The notes below the pieces were generated by a model that searched no databases, had not been told where the DNA came from, and worked only from the letters and a program-made list of their open reading frames with translations. From NCBI RefSeq assembly GCF_019880225.1, contig NZ_CP082284.1, positions 1,178,001 through 1,242,000 on the forward strand: a stretch of 64,000 nt of DNA. The letters are read 5' to 3'. Source of the DNA: Halobaculum rubrum (GTDB lineage: Archaea > Halobacteriota > Halobacteria > Halobacteriales > Haloferacaceae). Below are positions 25,910 to 36,723 of the stretch, in pieces (positions within the stretch are counted from its first letter, which is position 1; the number at the start of each line of letters is the position of its first letter). The position numbers and the translations under genes were made by a program.

Positions 25910-26284
25910 TCACGCCTCCGGCTCGTACGGATGGACGTCGTCGACGGCGGGGGCGCCGATCGCCAGCGCGGCCACGCGCCCGTCGGCGTCGGCGGGGTTG
26001 TGGGCGCGCTGGGGGCTGTCGGGTTCGACCGCGAACAGCGATCCCTCGGGCACCTCGAACGTCCCCTCGGGCGTCTCGACGTGGAGCGTGCCCTCGATCA
26101 CGTAGAACAGCTCCTCCTGATCGTCGTGGTAGTGGTACGCGAGCGGGAGATCCTCGCCCGGTTCGGCGCGGAACAGGTTAGCGGCCATCTGCTCGAAGCC
26201 CACGGCGTCGCTCACGCGACGGAGCTCGCAGGGCCGGTCCGGCACTTCCGACAGATCGTCGGGGTTCACGGCGTGATATCCCAT
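25910..26284 (-). CDS. small cupin-domain protein
   Basis: A 124-residue single-domain cupin. AYHYHDDQEELFYVIEGTLHVETPEG near residues 50-75 has the two histidines and glutamate of cupin motif 1, and FAVEPDSPQRAHN near residue 90 supplies the motif 2 histidine, so a metal site is likely. The substrate is unknown; such proteins include sugar-binding, isomerase and sensor types. The start MGYHAVNPDDL at 26284 is preferred over an upstream non-ATG start. Confidence 0.8.
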   Translation of the reverse strand: MGYHAVNPDDLSEVPDRPCELRRVSDAVGFEQMAANLFRAEPGEDLPLAYHYHDDQEELFYVIEGTLHVETPEGTFEVPEGSLFAVEPDSPQRAHNPADADGRVAALAIGAPAVDDVHPYEPEA

Positions 26285-26389
26285 ACCTCGCGGGATGACG
26301 ACGGGGCTCAAAAGCCCGTCGTCCGCGTGTGCGGCGGGCCCGGAGACGAGGGTTTAATATCGTCGTCCGCCACACTGTGAACGATACCC

Positions 26390-26611
26390 ATGGGATTCGG
26401 AGAGCAAGAGACGTGCGGCCGGTGTTCGATGACGACGATCGTCGACGCGGCCGAGGACGGCGAGGGCGACGCCGACCGCGACCCCTTCGGCGACGAGCGG
26501 ATCGAGGTCGACGACGACGAGCTTCGGCGGACGTCCCCGAGCGCGTGGCTCAGCGGCGTCGTCTCGGCGCTCGACGAGATGGGAACGCGGCTCACGTACG
26601 GCCGACGGTGA
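26390..26611 (+). CDS. small acidic protein with an N-terminal CxxC
   Basis: A 73-residue acidic protein starting MGFGEQETCGRCSMTTIVDA and ending in SAWLSGVVSALDEMGTRLT. The CGRC pair could bind a metal or form a disulfide. A GTTTAATAT box lies about 35 nt upstream of the ATG, and codon use is typical of the genome, so it is probably a real gene. No known family can be assigned. Confidence 0.6.
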   Translation: MGFGEQETCGRCSMTTIVDAAEDGEGDADRDPFGDERIEVDDDELRRTSPSAWLSGVVSALDEMGTRLTYGRR

Positions 26612-26698
26612 TCCGGGCCGACGGCGACGTGAGCTGACGGACGCGCGACGACAGAGGGACCCTTATACCGCTCCGGAACATACGCGGCTGCTACTCGC

Positions 26699-27412
26699 AT
26701 GGAAGAGAGCATCTCCGGCTTCAAGATGCGCGGAGAGTGGGGGGACGCCGTCGAGCACGGCGAACGCATCACCCGCGCGCTGCAGGACGCCGGTGCGTCC
26801 GAGGAGTACTCCGAGGCGTTCGCCGCATGGGACGAGTGGCGACCCAAGGCCCACGAGCGCCTCGGCGAGGACGTGAACGAGAAGACCGCCGATCAGGCGA
26901 GCGTCGCCGAAGGGAAAGGCGAGCAGGAAGGCAAAAGTCCGGAGGAGGACCTTCAGACCGCCGGCGAGAAGCTCTCCGAGTCGTATGACCGCGTCGAGGA
27001 CGGCGACAACGGCGGCGCGCTCGACTCGTGGAAAGACTCCATCGACCACGTCGCGCGCGCGGCCGACTCGGCCGGGCGCAAGGCCGTTCGGAGGCTCGAG
27101 AACACGGTCTACCAGCGCGTGATGACCCAGATCGCGCCGTACTACTTCGACAACGAGCTCGTCTCCGCGAACATCCAGAAGTCCACGCGCGGCGAGGGCG
27201 GCCCGGAGTTCGTCTTCGAGGTGAACGTCAACGACGACGAGTTGAAGTCCGCGGTGTCCGATCGGCTCTCGTCGTACGAGGACGACATCGACCGCTGGCA
27301 CGTCGACACCCCGAAGGTCGTCGAGGCATCCGAGGCGGCGGAGGGCGCGGAGCCCCCCGTCGAGACGGTCGAAGACGGAACCGACGGGGAGTCGAATCCC
27401 ACAACGAACTGA
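26699..27412 (+). CDS. DUF5828-like haloarchaeal protein
   Basis: A 237-residue acidic, mostly helical protein. Residues 1-75 (ISGFKMRGEWGDAVEHGERI) look like a helical repeat domain. A charged linker follows, and residues 125-215 hold VYQRVMTQIAPYYFDNELVS and a beta-rich part. It resembles haloarchaeal proteins grouped as DUF5828, whose function is unknown; that name is from memory. A TTATAC box 33 nt upstream supports expression. The last codons and stop lie inside a repeated sequence. Confidence 0.65.
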   Translation: MEESISGFKMRGEWGDAVEHGERITRALQDAGASEEYSEAFAAWDEWRPKAHERLGEDVNEKTADQASVAEGKGEQEGKSPEEDLQTAGEKLSESYDRVEDGDNGGALDSWKDSIDHVARAADSAGRKAVRRLENTVYQRVMTQIAPYYFDNELVSANIQKSTRGEGGPEFVFEVNVNDDELKSAVSDRLSSYEDDIDRWHVDTPKVVEASEAAEGAEPPVETVEDGTDGESNPTTN

Positions 27413-27479
27413 GGGCGCTCTGTCGCCCGTGTCGGTCATTGTGGGATTCGAAGACCCCCACAACTAACTGAGGACGCTC
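27392..27479. terminator. inverted repeat plus duplicated gene end between convergent genes
   Basis: TCGAATCCCACAA (27392-27404) and TTGTGGGATTCGA (27439-27451) are perfect 13-bp arms with a 34-nt loop. In addition 27398-27420 is repeated with two mismatches at 27457-27479 (CCCACAAC.AACTGAGG.CGCTC), so the end of the DUF5828-like gene, including its stop, is duplicated. The site lies between convergent genes and could end transcription from both sides. The TCGAATCCC string resembles a tRNA T-arm, but no tRNA is present. Confidence 0.5.
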
Positions 27480-27503
27480 ACTCGCCCGACTCCGTGACGG
27501 CGC

Positions 27504-27902
27504 TCACTCGGCCGGCGCTTTCAGTTCCACGCGGTAGCCGAACGGGTCGCGGACGTACACCGCGGGCGCCTCGCCGGTCGCGCCGAGCGGACTCGCGAGT
27601 TCCTGTTCCACCTCGACTCCCGCGTCGGCGAGCCGGTCGGTCACCGCCTCGATCGCCTCGTCGACGACGAGCGCGACGTGATCGTAGTTCGTCGCCCTCG
27701 GGGCGTCGAACGCGTCGGTCGGCCACAGGTGGATCACGTGCTCGGGAGCGAGCCGCACGTCGAAGAACGGCTTGTCGCCGGCCTCGAAGCGGTCGACGCC
27801 CTCCAGTTCGAACCCGAGCGCGTCGGCGTAGAACGCGCGGGCGTCTGCCAGTCCGTCGGCTGGGATGCGGAGATTGACGTGATCGATGGTGCGGACGTTC
27901 AC
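27504..27902 (-). CDS. VOC/glyoxalase-family protein
   Basis: A 132-residue vicinal-oxygen-chelate fold protein. IDHVNLRIPADGLADARAFYADALGFE opens the first beta-alpha-beta unit with the metal-binding His, YDHVALVVDEAIEAV gives the second, and VYVRDPFGYRVELKAP closes with the typical metal-binding Glu. The substrate cannot be told; candidates are glyoxalase, dioxygenase or antibiotic-resistance-type activities. The GTG at 27902 is preferred because the fold begins immediately and a GTAATGG box lies about 33 nt upstream. Confidence 0.8.
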   Translation of the reverse strand: MNVRTIDHVNLRIPADGLADARAFYADALGFELEGVDRFEAGDKPFFDVRLAPEHVIHLWPTDAFDAPRATNYDHVALVVDEAIEAVTDRLADAGVEVEQELASPLGATGEAPAVYVRDPFGYRVELKAPAE

Positions 27903-27960
27903 ACGGGAGGTACGCGGGCGGGAGACAAGAACCATTACGGCCCACCTCCCATGCCCGGGC

Positions 27961-28203
27961 ATGACACCGCTCGAGGTCGACGCCGGCGAACTCACCGCCG
28001 AGGAGATCATCGACGCGATCCGGGAGGGGCGGCGCGTCGTCGTCACGGCGGACCTGTTCGGGAGCGAGCAGACGCTCACTCTCCGGCACGACGGCGAGAC
28101 GTTCTACTGCGACACGCCGACGCGCCTGCACAAACACGACGACGAGGCGGGGATGCTCACGTGCATCGAGAAGATGGGGTACGCGAAGGGGGACGACGCC
28201 TGA
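27961..28203 (+). CDS. small conserved-looking haloarchaeal protein
   Basis: An 80-residue acidic protein, MTPLEVDAGELTAEEIIDAI at the start and YCDTPTRLHKHDDEAGMLTC near the end. Two Cys and two His in the C-terminal half could bind a metal. The ATG at 27961 is chosen as the first acidic, well-biased start; longer frames upstream overlap the divergent VOC promoter. No family name can be given with confidence. Confidence 0.6.
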   Translation: MTPLEVDAGELTAEEIIDAIREGRRVVVTADLFGSEQTLTLRHDGETFYCDTPTRLHKHDDEAGMLTCIEKMGYAKGDDA

Positions 28204-28328
28204 GGCGGACGGGAGCGCGAGACGACGGCCGCCCCGCCGTGCTGTCGCCGCGGTGTCGCCGGGGTGTTTCTGGGGTGTCGTCGCGACCGCCGGGGTTTAT
28301 TCGCGCCGCGGCCGTCGGTCGAGTCGAC

Positions 28329-28718
28329 ATGAGCGACGCGCCGGACTTGGAGGATCTCATCGAGACGAACGACCCCAGTTTCGGGCACGTGATGGCGTGC
28401 GTCTTCGGTATCCAGGAACACGAGAGCCGGACGTACCTCCGCCTGCTCGACAATCCCGGGAGCACCGTCGAGGAACTGGCTGGCGTGCTGGAGCGCGACC
28501 GCTCGAACGTGAACCGCTCGCTCACGACGCTGCTGGAGAAGGGACTGGCGGAGCGCGAGCGGCGGCTGCTCGACCCCGGAGGCTACGTGTACCAGTACAC
28601 CGCGACGCCGCTGCCCGAGGCGAAGGAGCTGCTTCACGGGGCGCTCGACCAGTGGGCCGAGACGGTCCACGAGGTCATCGAGACGTTCGACGAGCAGCGC
28701 GACGCGGGCGACGAGTAA
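28329..28718 (+). CDS. winged-helix transcription regulator (TrmB/MarR-like)
   Basis: A 129-residue single-domain regulator. FGIQEHESRTYLRLLDNPGSTVEELAGVLERDRSNVNRSLTTLLEKGLAERE (about residues 24-75) is a winged helix-turn-helix with a clear recognition helix, and the C terminus is an amphipathic helix likely used for dimerisation. Proteins of this size in haloarchaea act as local repressors; the target is unknown. A GGTTTATT box lies about 33 nt upstream. The next gene is thrC on the same strand, 249 bp away. Confidence 0.75.
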   Translation: MSDAPDLEDLIETNDPSFGHVMACVFGIQEHESRTYLRLLDNPGSTVEELAGVLERDRSNVNRSLTTLLEKGLAERERRLLDPGGYVYQYTATPLPEAKELLHGALDQWAETVHEVIETFDEQRDAGDE

Positions 28719-28855
28719 GCGACGGCCGTCGACCGTACGGCACACCGGTTCGCGTTTCCGAGGGCTCGCTGTGTCCGCTGTGCTCACGCTCACGTCGTTC
28801 ACCGTTCGCAACGAAACCCGAACGGGGTGGGTGCCCCGCTCGACCTCGTTTTTGC

Positions 28856-28910
28856 GCGGAGCGGTCCTGTGCCGCTCCGCCGTCCGTCGAGGCCTCCCCC
28901 GGTCGGCCTC
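28856..28910. repeat. two small palindromes upstream of thrC
   Basis: GCGGAGCGG / CCGCTCCGC (28856-28880, 7-nt loop) and GAGGCC / GGCCTC (28889-28910, 10-nt loop). They precede the thrC promoter and resemble the dispersed palindromes elsewhere in the window in arm composition. Confidence 0.5.
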
Positions 28911-28938
28911 GCCGGCACTACCCGCCACGAACGGCCGA

Positions 28939-28945
28939 CTTTTAG
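28939..28945 (+). promoter_or_regulatory. TATA-like box of thrC
   Basis: CTTTTAG, centred about 26 nt before the thrC ATG at 28968, implying a leaderless mRNA. Confidence 0.5.
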
Positions 28946-28967
28946 TCCGCGAGGTCGACATCTATCC

Positions 28968-30230
28968 ATGAGCCTCTCTCTGGATGCGCCGACACAGGAC
29001 GCCCCGTCCGTCGCCGACGACGGCGTCTGGCTGGAGTGCATCGCCTGCGGCGGACAGTTCGCCCCGTTCGACGACGTCCGCTTCACCTGCGACGACTGCG
29101 ACGGCCTGCTGGAGGTCCGCTACGCCGACCCGCCGACGTGGGACGACTTCTCCGGCGAGGGCGTCTGGCGGTACTCTGCCGGACTGCCGTTCGATGAGGG
29201 CGTCTCGCTTCCGGAGGGCCACACGCCGCTGCACGAGGTGCCCCGCCTGCGCGAGGACCTGGGCGTGAACCGCCTCCGCGTGAAACACGAGGGGATGAAC
29301 CCGACGGGCTCGTTCAAGGACCGCGGGATGACCGTCGGCGTCCGCGTCGCCGAGGAGCTGGGCGTCGGCCGACTGGCGTGCGCCTCGACCGGCAACACCT
29401 CCGCGGCGCTGGCGGCCTACGGCGCCCGAGCGGGCCTGGAGACGCTGGTGTTGCTCCCGGCGGGAAAGGTCGCCGCCGGCAAGGTCGCGCAAGCGAGCCT
29501 CCACGGCGCGCGGATCCTCGAAGTCGACGGCAACTTCGACGCCTGCCTCGACATCGTGCAGGACCTCGCGAACGAGGGCGAGGTGTACCTCCTCAACTCC
29601 CTGAACCCCTTCCGGCTGGAGGGACAGAAGACGATCGGCTTCGAGATCCTCGAGGAGTTCCGCGACGACTACGGCCGCTTCCCCGACCGGATCGTCCTCC
29701 CCGTCGGCAACGCGGGCAACACTTCGGCGCTGTTCAAGGCGTTCCGCGAACTCGTCGCCGCCGGCGCGATGGACGCCGACGAGGTGCCGAAGCTGACGGG
29801 CGTGCAGGCCGCCGGCGCCGCGCCGATGGTCGAGGCCATCGAGAACGGCGCCGACGAGGTCCGCCGCTGGGAGTCCGTGGAGACGATCGCGACGGCCATC
29901 CGCATCGGAAACCCGGTGAACGCCCCGAAGGCGCTGCCGGGGATCCGCGGGACCGGCGGCACCGCGGTCGCCGTCGACGACGAGGCGATCACCGGGGCCC
30001 AGCGCGACCTCGCCCACGAGGGCGTGGGCGTCGAGCCCGCCTCCGCCGCTTCGGTCGCCGGCCTGCGGAAGCTCCGCGAGCGGGGCGTCGTCGACGCCGA
30101 CGAGGACGTCGTCTGTCTCACGACCGGCCACCTGCTGAAGGACCCCGACGCCGCCTACGAGGCCGGCGGCGACCCCGAGCCCGTGGCGAACTCCACGGAC
30201 GCGGTGCTGGAGCACATCGGCGCGAAGTGA
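28968..30230 (+). CDS. thrC: threonine synthase
   Basis: A 420-residue PLP enzyme converting O-phosphohomoserine to threonine. An N-terminal zinc ribbon (LECIACGGQF ... FTCDDCDG) precedes the catalytic domain. HEGMNPTGSFKDRGMTVG near residue 110 contains the PLP lysine, CASTGNTSAALAAYGA near residue 138 the phosphate-binding region, and LPVGNAGNTSALFKAF near residue 245 a substrate loop. A leaderless promoter fits the ATG at 28968. Length is normal for archaeal ThrC. Confidence 0.95.
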   Translation: MSLSLDAPTQDAPSVADDGVWLECIACGGQFAPFDDVRFTCDDCDGLLEVRYADPPTWDDFSGEGVWRYSAGLPFDEGVSLPEGHTPLHEVPRLREDLGVNRLRVKHEGMNPTGSFKDRGMTVGVRVAEELGVGRLACASTGNTSAALAAYGARAGLETLVLLPAGKVAAGKVAQASLHGARILEVDGNFDACLDIVQDLANEGEVYLLNSLNPFRLEGQKTIGFEILEEFRDDYGRFPDRIVLPVGNAGNTSALFKAFRELVAAGAMDADEVPKLTGVQAAGAAPMVEAIENGADEVRRWESVETIATAIRIGNPVNAPKALPGIRGTGGTAVAVDDEAITGAQRDLAHEGVGVEPASAASVAGLRKLRERGVVDADEDVVCLTTGHLLKDPDAAYEAGGDPEPVANSTDAVLEHIGAK

Positions 30231-30360
30231 GGGAGGACGGTGCGGCGAAGGGGAGTCGGAACGAGCGCGAGCGCGGAGCGAGGGCGCGACGCCGACGAAC
30301 GGCGCCCGTCACCGGTCCGTCCGACGAAGCTTTTTCCGGGTTCGTGAGGTACTGTGTAAC

Positions 30361-30630
30361 ATGGGGGATGAGCGTGCGGACCGCGGCAGCGGCGGCGTCA
30401 GCGAGGACGCCAGTGACGGCGAGCGCCCGCGTTCGATGGTCGTAACGGACCTGCGACGGGAGAACCGGCGGCTCCGCGAGCGCGTGGCCCAGCAGCAACG
30501 CGAGCGCGAGCGGATCGTCGACCACTACGAGACGCTGCTCGACGCCGCGCGGGCCGACGACGGCGGTGAGGAGGACGACACACAGGGGTCCGTCGTCGCG
30601 CGGCTGTTCGACAGGCTACGGAGAACGTAG
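30361..30630 (+). CDS. small coiled-coil protein
   Basis: An 89-residue protein: an acidic disordered N terminus (1-25), a strong coiled coil (VTDLRRENRRLRERVAQQQR, about residues 28-60) and an acidic C-terminal part ending SVVARLFDRLRRT. An AGCTTTTTCC box lies about 28 nt upstream of the ATG. Such bZIP-like helices can dimerise or bind other proteins. No family is recognised. Confidence 0.55.
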   Translation: MGDERADRGSGGVSEDASDGERPRSMVVTDLRRENRRLRERVAQQQRERERIVDHYETLLDAARADDGGEEDDTQGSVVARLFDRLRRT

Positions 30631-30678
30631 TCGGGAGACGGCAGAGCGGGCAGCGTCGGCGACGGCGCGGCCGCCGTC

Positions 30679-32277
30679 TCAGCGACCGTTCTCCGCGTCG
30701 TCGAGGACGATCCGGTCCACGGAGATGATTCGGTCGTCGTCGAGGAGTCGGTCGACGGCGTCGTCGGGAAGGCGCTCGTCGAGGTTGTACACGGTGAGCG
30801 CCTCGCCGCCGATCGTCTCGCGGCCGTTGAACATCCCGGCGATGTTGACGCCGGCCTCGCCCAGCACGGTTCCGATGAGGCCGATGACGCCCGGCTCGTC
30901 GCGGTTGCGCGCGACGAGCATCTGGCCGTACGGGCGCGCGTCGACGCGGTAGCCGTCGATGCGGACGATTCGGGGGTCGTCGCCCGCGAAGAGGGTACCG
31001 CAGACGGACAGCTCCGTGTCGCCGTCCTTCACGGTCACCGTGACGAGGCTCTGGAAGTCCTCGGCCTGTCGGGTCTTGCTCTCGGTCACCTCGATGCCGC
31101 GGTCCTCGGCGAGCTGCGGGGCGTTGACCGCGTTCACCTCGTACTCCAGCGGCGAGAACACGCCCTTCAGCGCGCTGGCGGTGACGAGGTCGACCTTCTC
31201 GCCGGCGATGTCGCCCTCGTAGTGGACCTCGACGCTCGAGATGCGCTCGCCCAACAGCTGGGCGGCGATCCGCCCGGCAGTGTCGGCCACGTCGAGGTAC
31301 GGCTCGATGCGCGGGAACGCCGACTCGTCCACCGAGGGGGCGTTGAGCGCGTTGATAACCGGTTCGTCCGCGAACGCCGCCAGCACCTGCTTGGCGGTGT
31401 CGACGGCGACGTTCTCCTGGGCGGCCTCCGTGCTCGCGCCGAGATGGGGCGTGACGATCACGTCGTCCACGTCGAGCAGCGGCGAGTCCTCGGGCAGCGG
31501 CTCCTCGGCGAACACGTCCAGCGCGGCGCCGGGGACGGGCCCGTCCTCGACGGCCTCGGCGAGGGCGTCCTCGTCGACGATGCCGCCGCGCGCGCAGTTG
31601 ATCAGGTAGGCGTCGCCCATCGCCGCCAGCTCCTCGGCGCCGATCATCCCCTCCGTCTCGGGCAGCAGCGGCGTGTGGATGGTGACGAAGTCCGAACGGG
31701 CGAGGCAGTCGGTCAGCTCGTCGACGAGTTCGGCGCCGAACTGCGCGGCGCGTTCCTCGTTGATGTACGGGTCGTAGACGACCAGATCCATGCCCAGCGA
31801 GTCGAGGCGCTTGGCGACCTCCTGACCGACGCGGCCCAGCCCGACGACGCCGAGCGTCTTGTTGTTCACCTCGCGCCCGAGGTAGTCGCCCTTGGCCCAC
31901 TCGCCGTCCTTGAGCCGGCCGTGCGCCTGCGGAATGGAGCGGGCAGCCGCGAAGGTCATCGCGACAGTGTGCTCGGCGGCCGCGCGGACGTTCCCGTCCG
32001 GGGCGTTCGCGACGACGACGCCGTGGTCGGTCGCCGCCTCGATGTCGATGTTGTCGACACCGATGCCGGCGCGCCCGACGATGACGAGCTCGGGTGCCGC
32101 CTCGAACACCTCGGCGGTCACCTCGGTGCCCGAGCGGACGATCAGGGCGTTCGCGTCCGCGACGGCGTCGAGGAGGTCCTGCCCCTCGAGTTCGTAGCCC
32201 GTGACGACCTCGTGGCCGGCGTCTCGGAGCGATTCGATCCCCGCGTCAGCGATGGGATCCGTGACGAGTACCTTCAT
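30679..32277 (-). CDS. serA: D-3-phosphoglycerate dehydrogenase
   Basis: A 532-residue long-form SerA, the first enzyme of serine synthesis. The N-terminal MKVLVTDPIADAGIESL fixes the start at 32277. LGVVGLGRVGQEVAKRL near residue 145 is the NAD-binding loop and INCARGGIVDEDAL near residue 230 a family motif. Residues 315-450 are the allosteric substrate-binding domain, and the C-terminal 80 residues an ACT domain (VIGLIGTVLGEAGVNIAGM) through which serine may inhibit. A CTTTACC box about 32 nt upstream and divergence from serB support coordinated serine biosynthesis. Confidence 0.95.
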   Translation of the reverse strand: MKVLVTDPIADAGIESLRDAGHEVVTGYELEGQDLLDAVADANALIVRSGTEVTAEVFEAAPELVIVGRAGIGVDNIDIEAATDHGVVVANAPDGNVRAAAEHTVAMTFAAARSIPQAHGRLKDGEWAKGDYLGREVNNKTLGVVGLGRVGQEVAKRLDSLGMDLVVYDPYINEERAAQFGAELVDELTDCLARSDFVTIHTPLLPETEGMIGAEELAAMGDAYLINCARGGIVDEDALAEAVEDGPVPGAALDVFAEEPLPEDSPLLDVDDVIVTPHLGASTEAAQENVAVDTAKQVLAAFADEPVINALNAPSVDESAFPRIEPYLDVADTAGRIAAQLLGERISSVEVHYEGDIAGEKVDLVTASALKGVFSPLEYEVNAVNAPQLAEDRGIEVTESKTRQAEDFQSLVTVTVKDGDTELSVCGTLFAGDDPRIVRIDGYRVDARPYGQMLVARNRDEPGVIGLIGTVLGEAGVNIAGMFNGRETIGGEALTVYNLDERLPDDAVDRLLDDDRIISVDRIVLDDAENGR

Positions 32278-32478
32278 GCGCGACCGGAGTTTCGGGGCGA
32301 GGTAAAGGCTTTCCACCTCGGCGGAACTCGCCCGGCAGTGTGATCCAAGAGTGTGGATACACTACCCCCTTATTTCGAGTGGAGAGACCACATGTGTGCG
32401 GCATTCGGCCGGAGGACACGTCGCCGCGGGGCGACGCGAACCACAGGAGTTGAAGCCGCGGCCCGCCAACGGCCGTCC

Positions 32479-33141
32479 ATGACTCGACTCGTGGCGTTCG
32501 ACTTCGACGGGACGCTCTCGGACTCGGAGATGACGGTGCTGCTGGGCGAGCAGTGCGGCGTGGCAGAGGAGATGGCCGACATCACCGAGCGCGCGATGAA
32601 CGACGAACTCAGCTACGCGGAGAGCCTGCGCAAGCGCGCGGCGCTGCTGGAACACCTCGAAGAGGAGGACGCCGAGGCGGCCTACGGCGAGGTCGAACTC
32701 CGCGAGGGCGCCGCGGACGTGATCGAGCGCCTTCGCGACCGCGGCCACTACGTCGCCATCTTCACCGGCGGCTTCGAGCGCGGCGTCGCCGCCGCGCTGG
32801 AGAAAGCCGGCGCGGAGGTCGACGAGATCGTCGCCAACCGCCTGCCGATCGAGGGCGGCCGCCTCACCGGCGAGGTCGAGGGGCCGCTGATCGAGGGAAC
32901 GAAGGACGAACAGTTGGAGCGCGTCGCCGACGAACAGGGCGTGCCGATGGGTCGGACCGTCGCCGTCGGCGACGGCGCCAACGACCTCCCGATGCTGGAG
33001 GTTGCGGGGCTGGCGGTCGGCTACGAGCCCAAGCCCGCGGTCGAGCCGTCCTGCAACGTGGTCGTCGAGTCGATGTTCGAGCTCGCGGACCTGTTCGAGG
33101 ACGAGGGGGTCCTCGTCCCCGACGTACGAAACGAGCGGTGA
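32479..33141 (+). CDS. serB: phosphoserine phosphatase (HAD family)
   Basis: A 220-residue HAD-family phosphatase for the last step of serine synthesis. LVAFDFDGTLSDSEM at residues 4-18 is motif I with the nucleophilic aspartate, AIFTGGFERGVA near residue 93 motif II, and VAVGDGANDLPMLEVAGLAVGY near residue 158 motifs III/IV. The ATG at 32479 is used because motif I must lie near the N terminus; an in-frame upstream ATG (32392) would add an Arg-rich, nonconserved extension. It is divergent from serA. Confidence 0.92.
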   Translation: MTRLVAFDFDGTLSDSEMTVLLGEQCGVAEEMADITERAMNDELSYAESLRKRAALLEHLEEEDAEAAYGEVELREGAADVIERLRDRGHYVAIFTGGFERGVAAALEKAGAEVDEIVANRLPIEGGRLTGEVEGPLIEGTKDEQLERVADEQGVPMGRTVAVGDGANDLPMLEVAGLAVGYEPKPAVEPSCNVVVESMFELADLFEDEGVLVPDVRNER

Positions 33142-33175
33142 GGTGAGCACCCCGCCGGCGGTCGTCCCATTTTAG

Positions 33176-35350
<2,175 letters not shown>

Positions 35351-35669
35351 TCAGCCGCGGTGGCGCGTGCCGGCTGCGCTCCGTCGCAGCCGCAAGCGCG
35401 CGAGGGATGAGCGAGACCGGGAGCGGAGCGACCGGGCGAGCGAATCGGCTGGGGAGGTCGTGGCTGCGGCGCGGCGCCCTGGGGTGGGACTGGAAGGGGC
35501 CGGCGGCTACGCGAACCCCGGTACCGCAAGCACCGGAACCGAGTGAGCGAAGCGAGCGAGGTGACGAGCACAGCGCGTGCCGCGGGAGCGTAGCCGCCGG
35601 GGCTTTCGAGTACCCCCGCGGCAGTCAACTGCGTCCCGACCGACGACCCGAAACCGCCGAACGCGCCGA
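35351..35669. repeat. intergenic cluster of palindromic and AGCGA-type repeats
   Basis: The ligA-permease gap has no gene. It holds CGGCTGCG / CGCAGCCG with a 6-nt loop at 35370-35391, paired ACCGGG blocks around gagcggagcg near 35416-35434, and a run of agcgaagcgagcgag near 35545-35560. These have the loop sequences of the palindromes seen in other gaps and reading frames. Confidence 0.55.
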
Positions 35670-36527
35670 CTACAGATCTGCGCCCTCGAACCGCCACAAC
35701 CCAAGCAGCGGCGGCACCAGCAGCCACGCGCCGAGCATCGCGAACGCCGCGATCTCCATTTGCGTCGCGTACCGCCCGGCCGCCTCGGTGCCGGCCTGCC
35801 CGGCCGCGAACAGGACGCCGTTGACGAACTCGCCGGAGACGATCTTGAACGAGCCGGTGGGGTTGACCAGTCGGAGGAACTCAAGCAGCGACGACCCCGA
35901 GATCGGGAGCCAGTCGGGGCCGCCCGTTCCCAGGTACAGCTGCAGCGGGAACTGGATGGCGCCCCACAGCGGGACGAACAGGAAGTACAGCCCGACGGCG
36001 CCGCCGATGGCGAGCCGGTTCGACGCCACCGCCGCCGAGAAGCCGACGGCGATGGCGACGAACGCCGCCGACAGCAGCAGCGTCAGCAGGATGTAGCCGA
36101 CGAACGTGAACGGCCGCAGCGACAGCGGCCCGATCGCGGCCACCAGCCCCGGCAGGAGGAACCCGACCGAGACGGGCACCGCGATGGCGCCCGCGCGGCC
36201 CGCGACCTTTCCGAACACCACGTCCCCCCGCGAGTGCGGCAGCGCGAGCAGCAGCTTCAGCGACCCCGACTCGCGCTCGCCGACGACCGCGTTGTACGAG
36301 ACGACCAGCGCGATGAGCGGGATGAGCGTCGTGACCAGCGCGTCCCGGATGAACACCGACCCGAGAAGCGCGCTCGTCGAGAGCGTCTGACCCTCGCCCG
36401 GGCGGACGAGGTAGACGACCACCGACACGAGCAGGACGAAGAACGCCGTCAGCCCCAGCAGCCAGCGCGAGCGCACCGCGTCCTGGAAGTCCTTGCGCGC
36501 GACGGCCTCCAAGCTCACGCGAACCAC
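35670..36527 (-). CDS. ABC-2 type transporter permease
   Basis: A 285-residue membrane protein with six predicted spans. Starting VARKDFQDAVRSRWLLGLTAFFVL is typical of ABC-2 permeases in archaea, followed by an extracellular loop and TLIPLIALVVSYNAVVGERESGSLKLLLALPHSRGDVV near residues 90-125. The substrate is unknown. Two GTG starts (36527 and 36518) are possible. The ATP-binding partner lies just upstream on the same strand; 196 bp of palindromic repeats separate the two genes, unusual for a two-gene ABC operon. Confidence 0.88.
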   Translation of the reverse strand: MVRVSLEAVARKDFQDAVRSRWLLGLTAFFVLLVSVVVYLVRPGEGQTLSTSALLGSVFIRDALVTTLIPLIALVVSYNAVVGERESGSLKLLLALPHSRGDVVFGKVAGRAGAIAVPVSVGFLLPGLVAAIGPLSLRPFTFVGYILLTLLLSAAFVAIAVGFSAAVASNRLAIGGAVGLYFLFVPLWGAIQFPLQLYLGTGGPDWLPISGSSLLEFLRLVNPTGSFKIVSGEFVNGVLFAAGQAGTEAAGRYATQMEIAAFAMLGAWLLVPPLLGLWRFEGADL

Positions 36528-36540
36528 CCCCAGTGAGTGT

Positions 36541-36715
36541 GAGCACGGGAGTCGCAGCCCGCGAAGCGAGCGGTGCGAGGTCGAACGGGATGAGACCTCA
36601 GTGGCGAACGGGGAGCGAGCGCGGTCGAACGGAGTGAGACCGCGACAGCGAGCGGCGACCGAAGCGAGCCGTGAGCGGAGCGACCCGTGAGCGACGCGAG
36701 CGAGCAGGACCGTCT
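36541..36715. repeat. palindromic repeats between the ABC ATPase and permease genes
   Basis: Two related palindromes share the core GGTCGAACGGrrTGAGACC: 36577-36599 with GAGGTC/GACCTC arms and 36621-36643 with GCGGTC/GACCGC arms. Further AGCGA-rich segments (agcgaagcgagcggt, cgaccgaagcgagccg, gagcggagcgacccg) follow to 36715. They fill the gap between two genes that normally touch. Confidence 0.7.
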
Positions 36716-36723
36716 CCCGAAGC

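Noticed and set aside
27392-27451. Possible tRNA suggested by TCGAATCCC
   Set aside because: No anticodon arm, D-arm or acceptor pairing can be formed; only an inverted repeat is present.
35351-35669. Promoter-driven small gene in the ligA-permease gap
   Set aside because: Open frames here are repeat-derived and Arg-rich, with no start near a promoter-like box.
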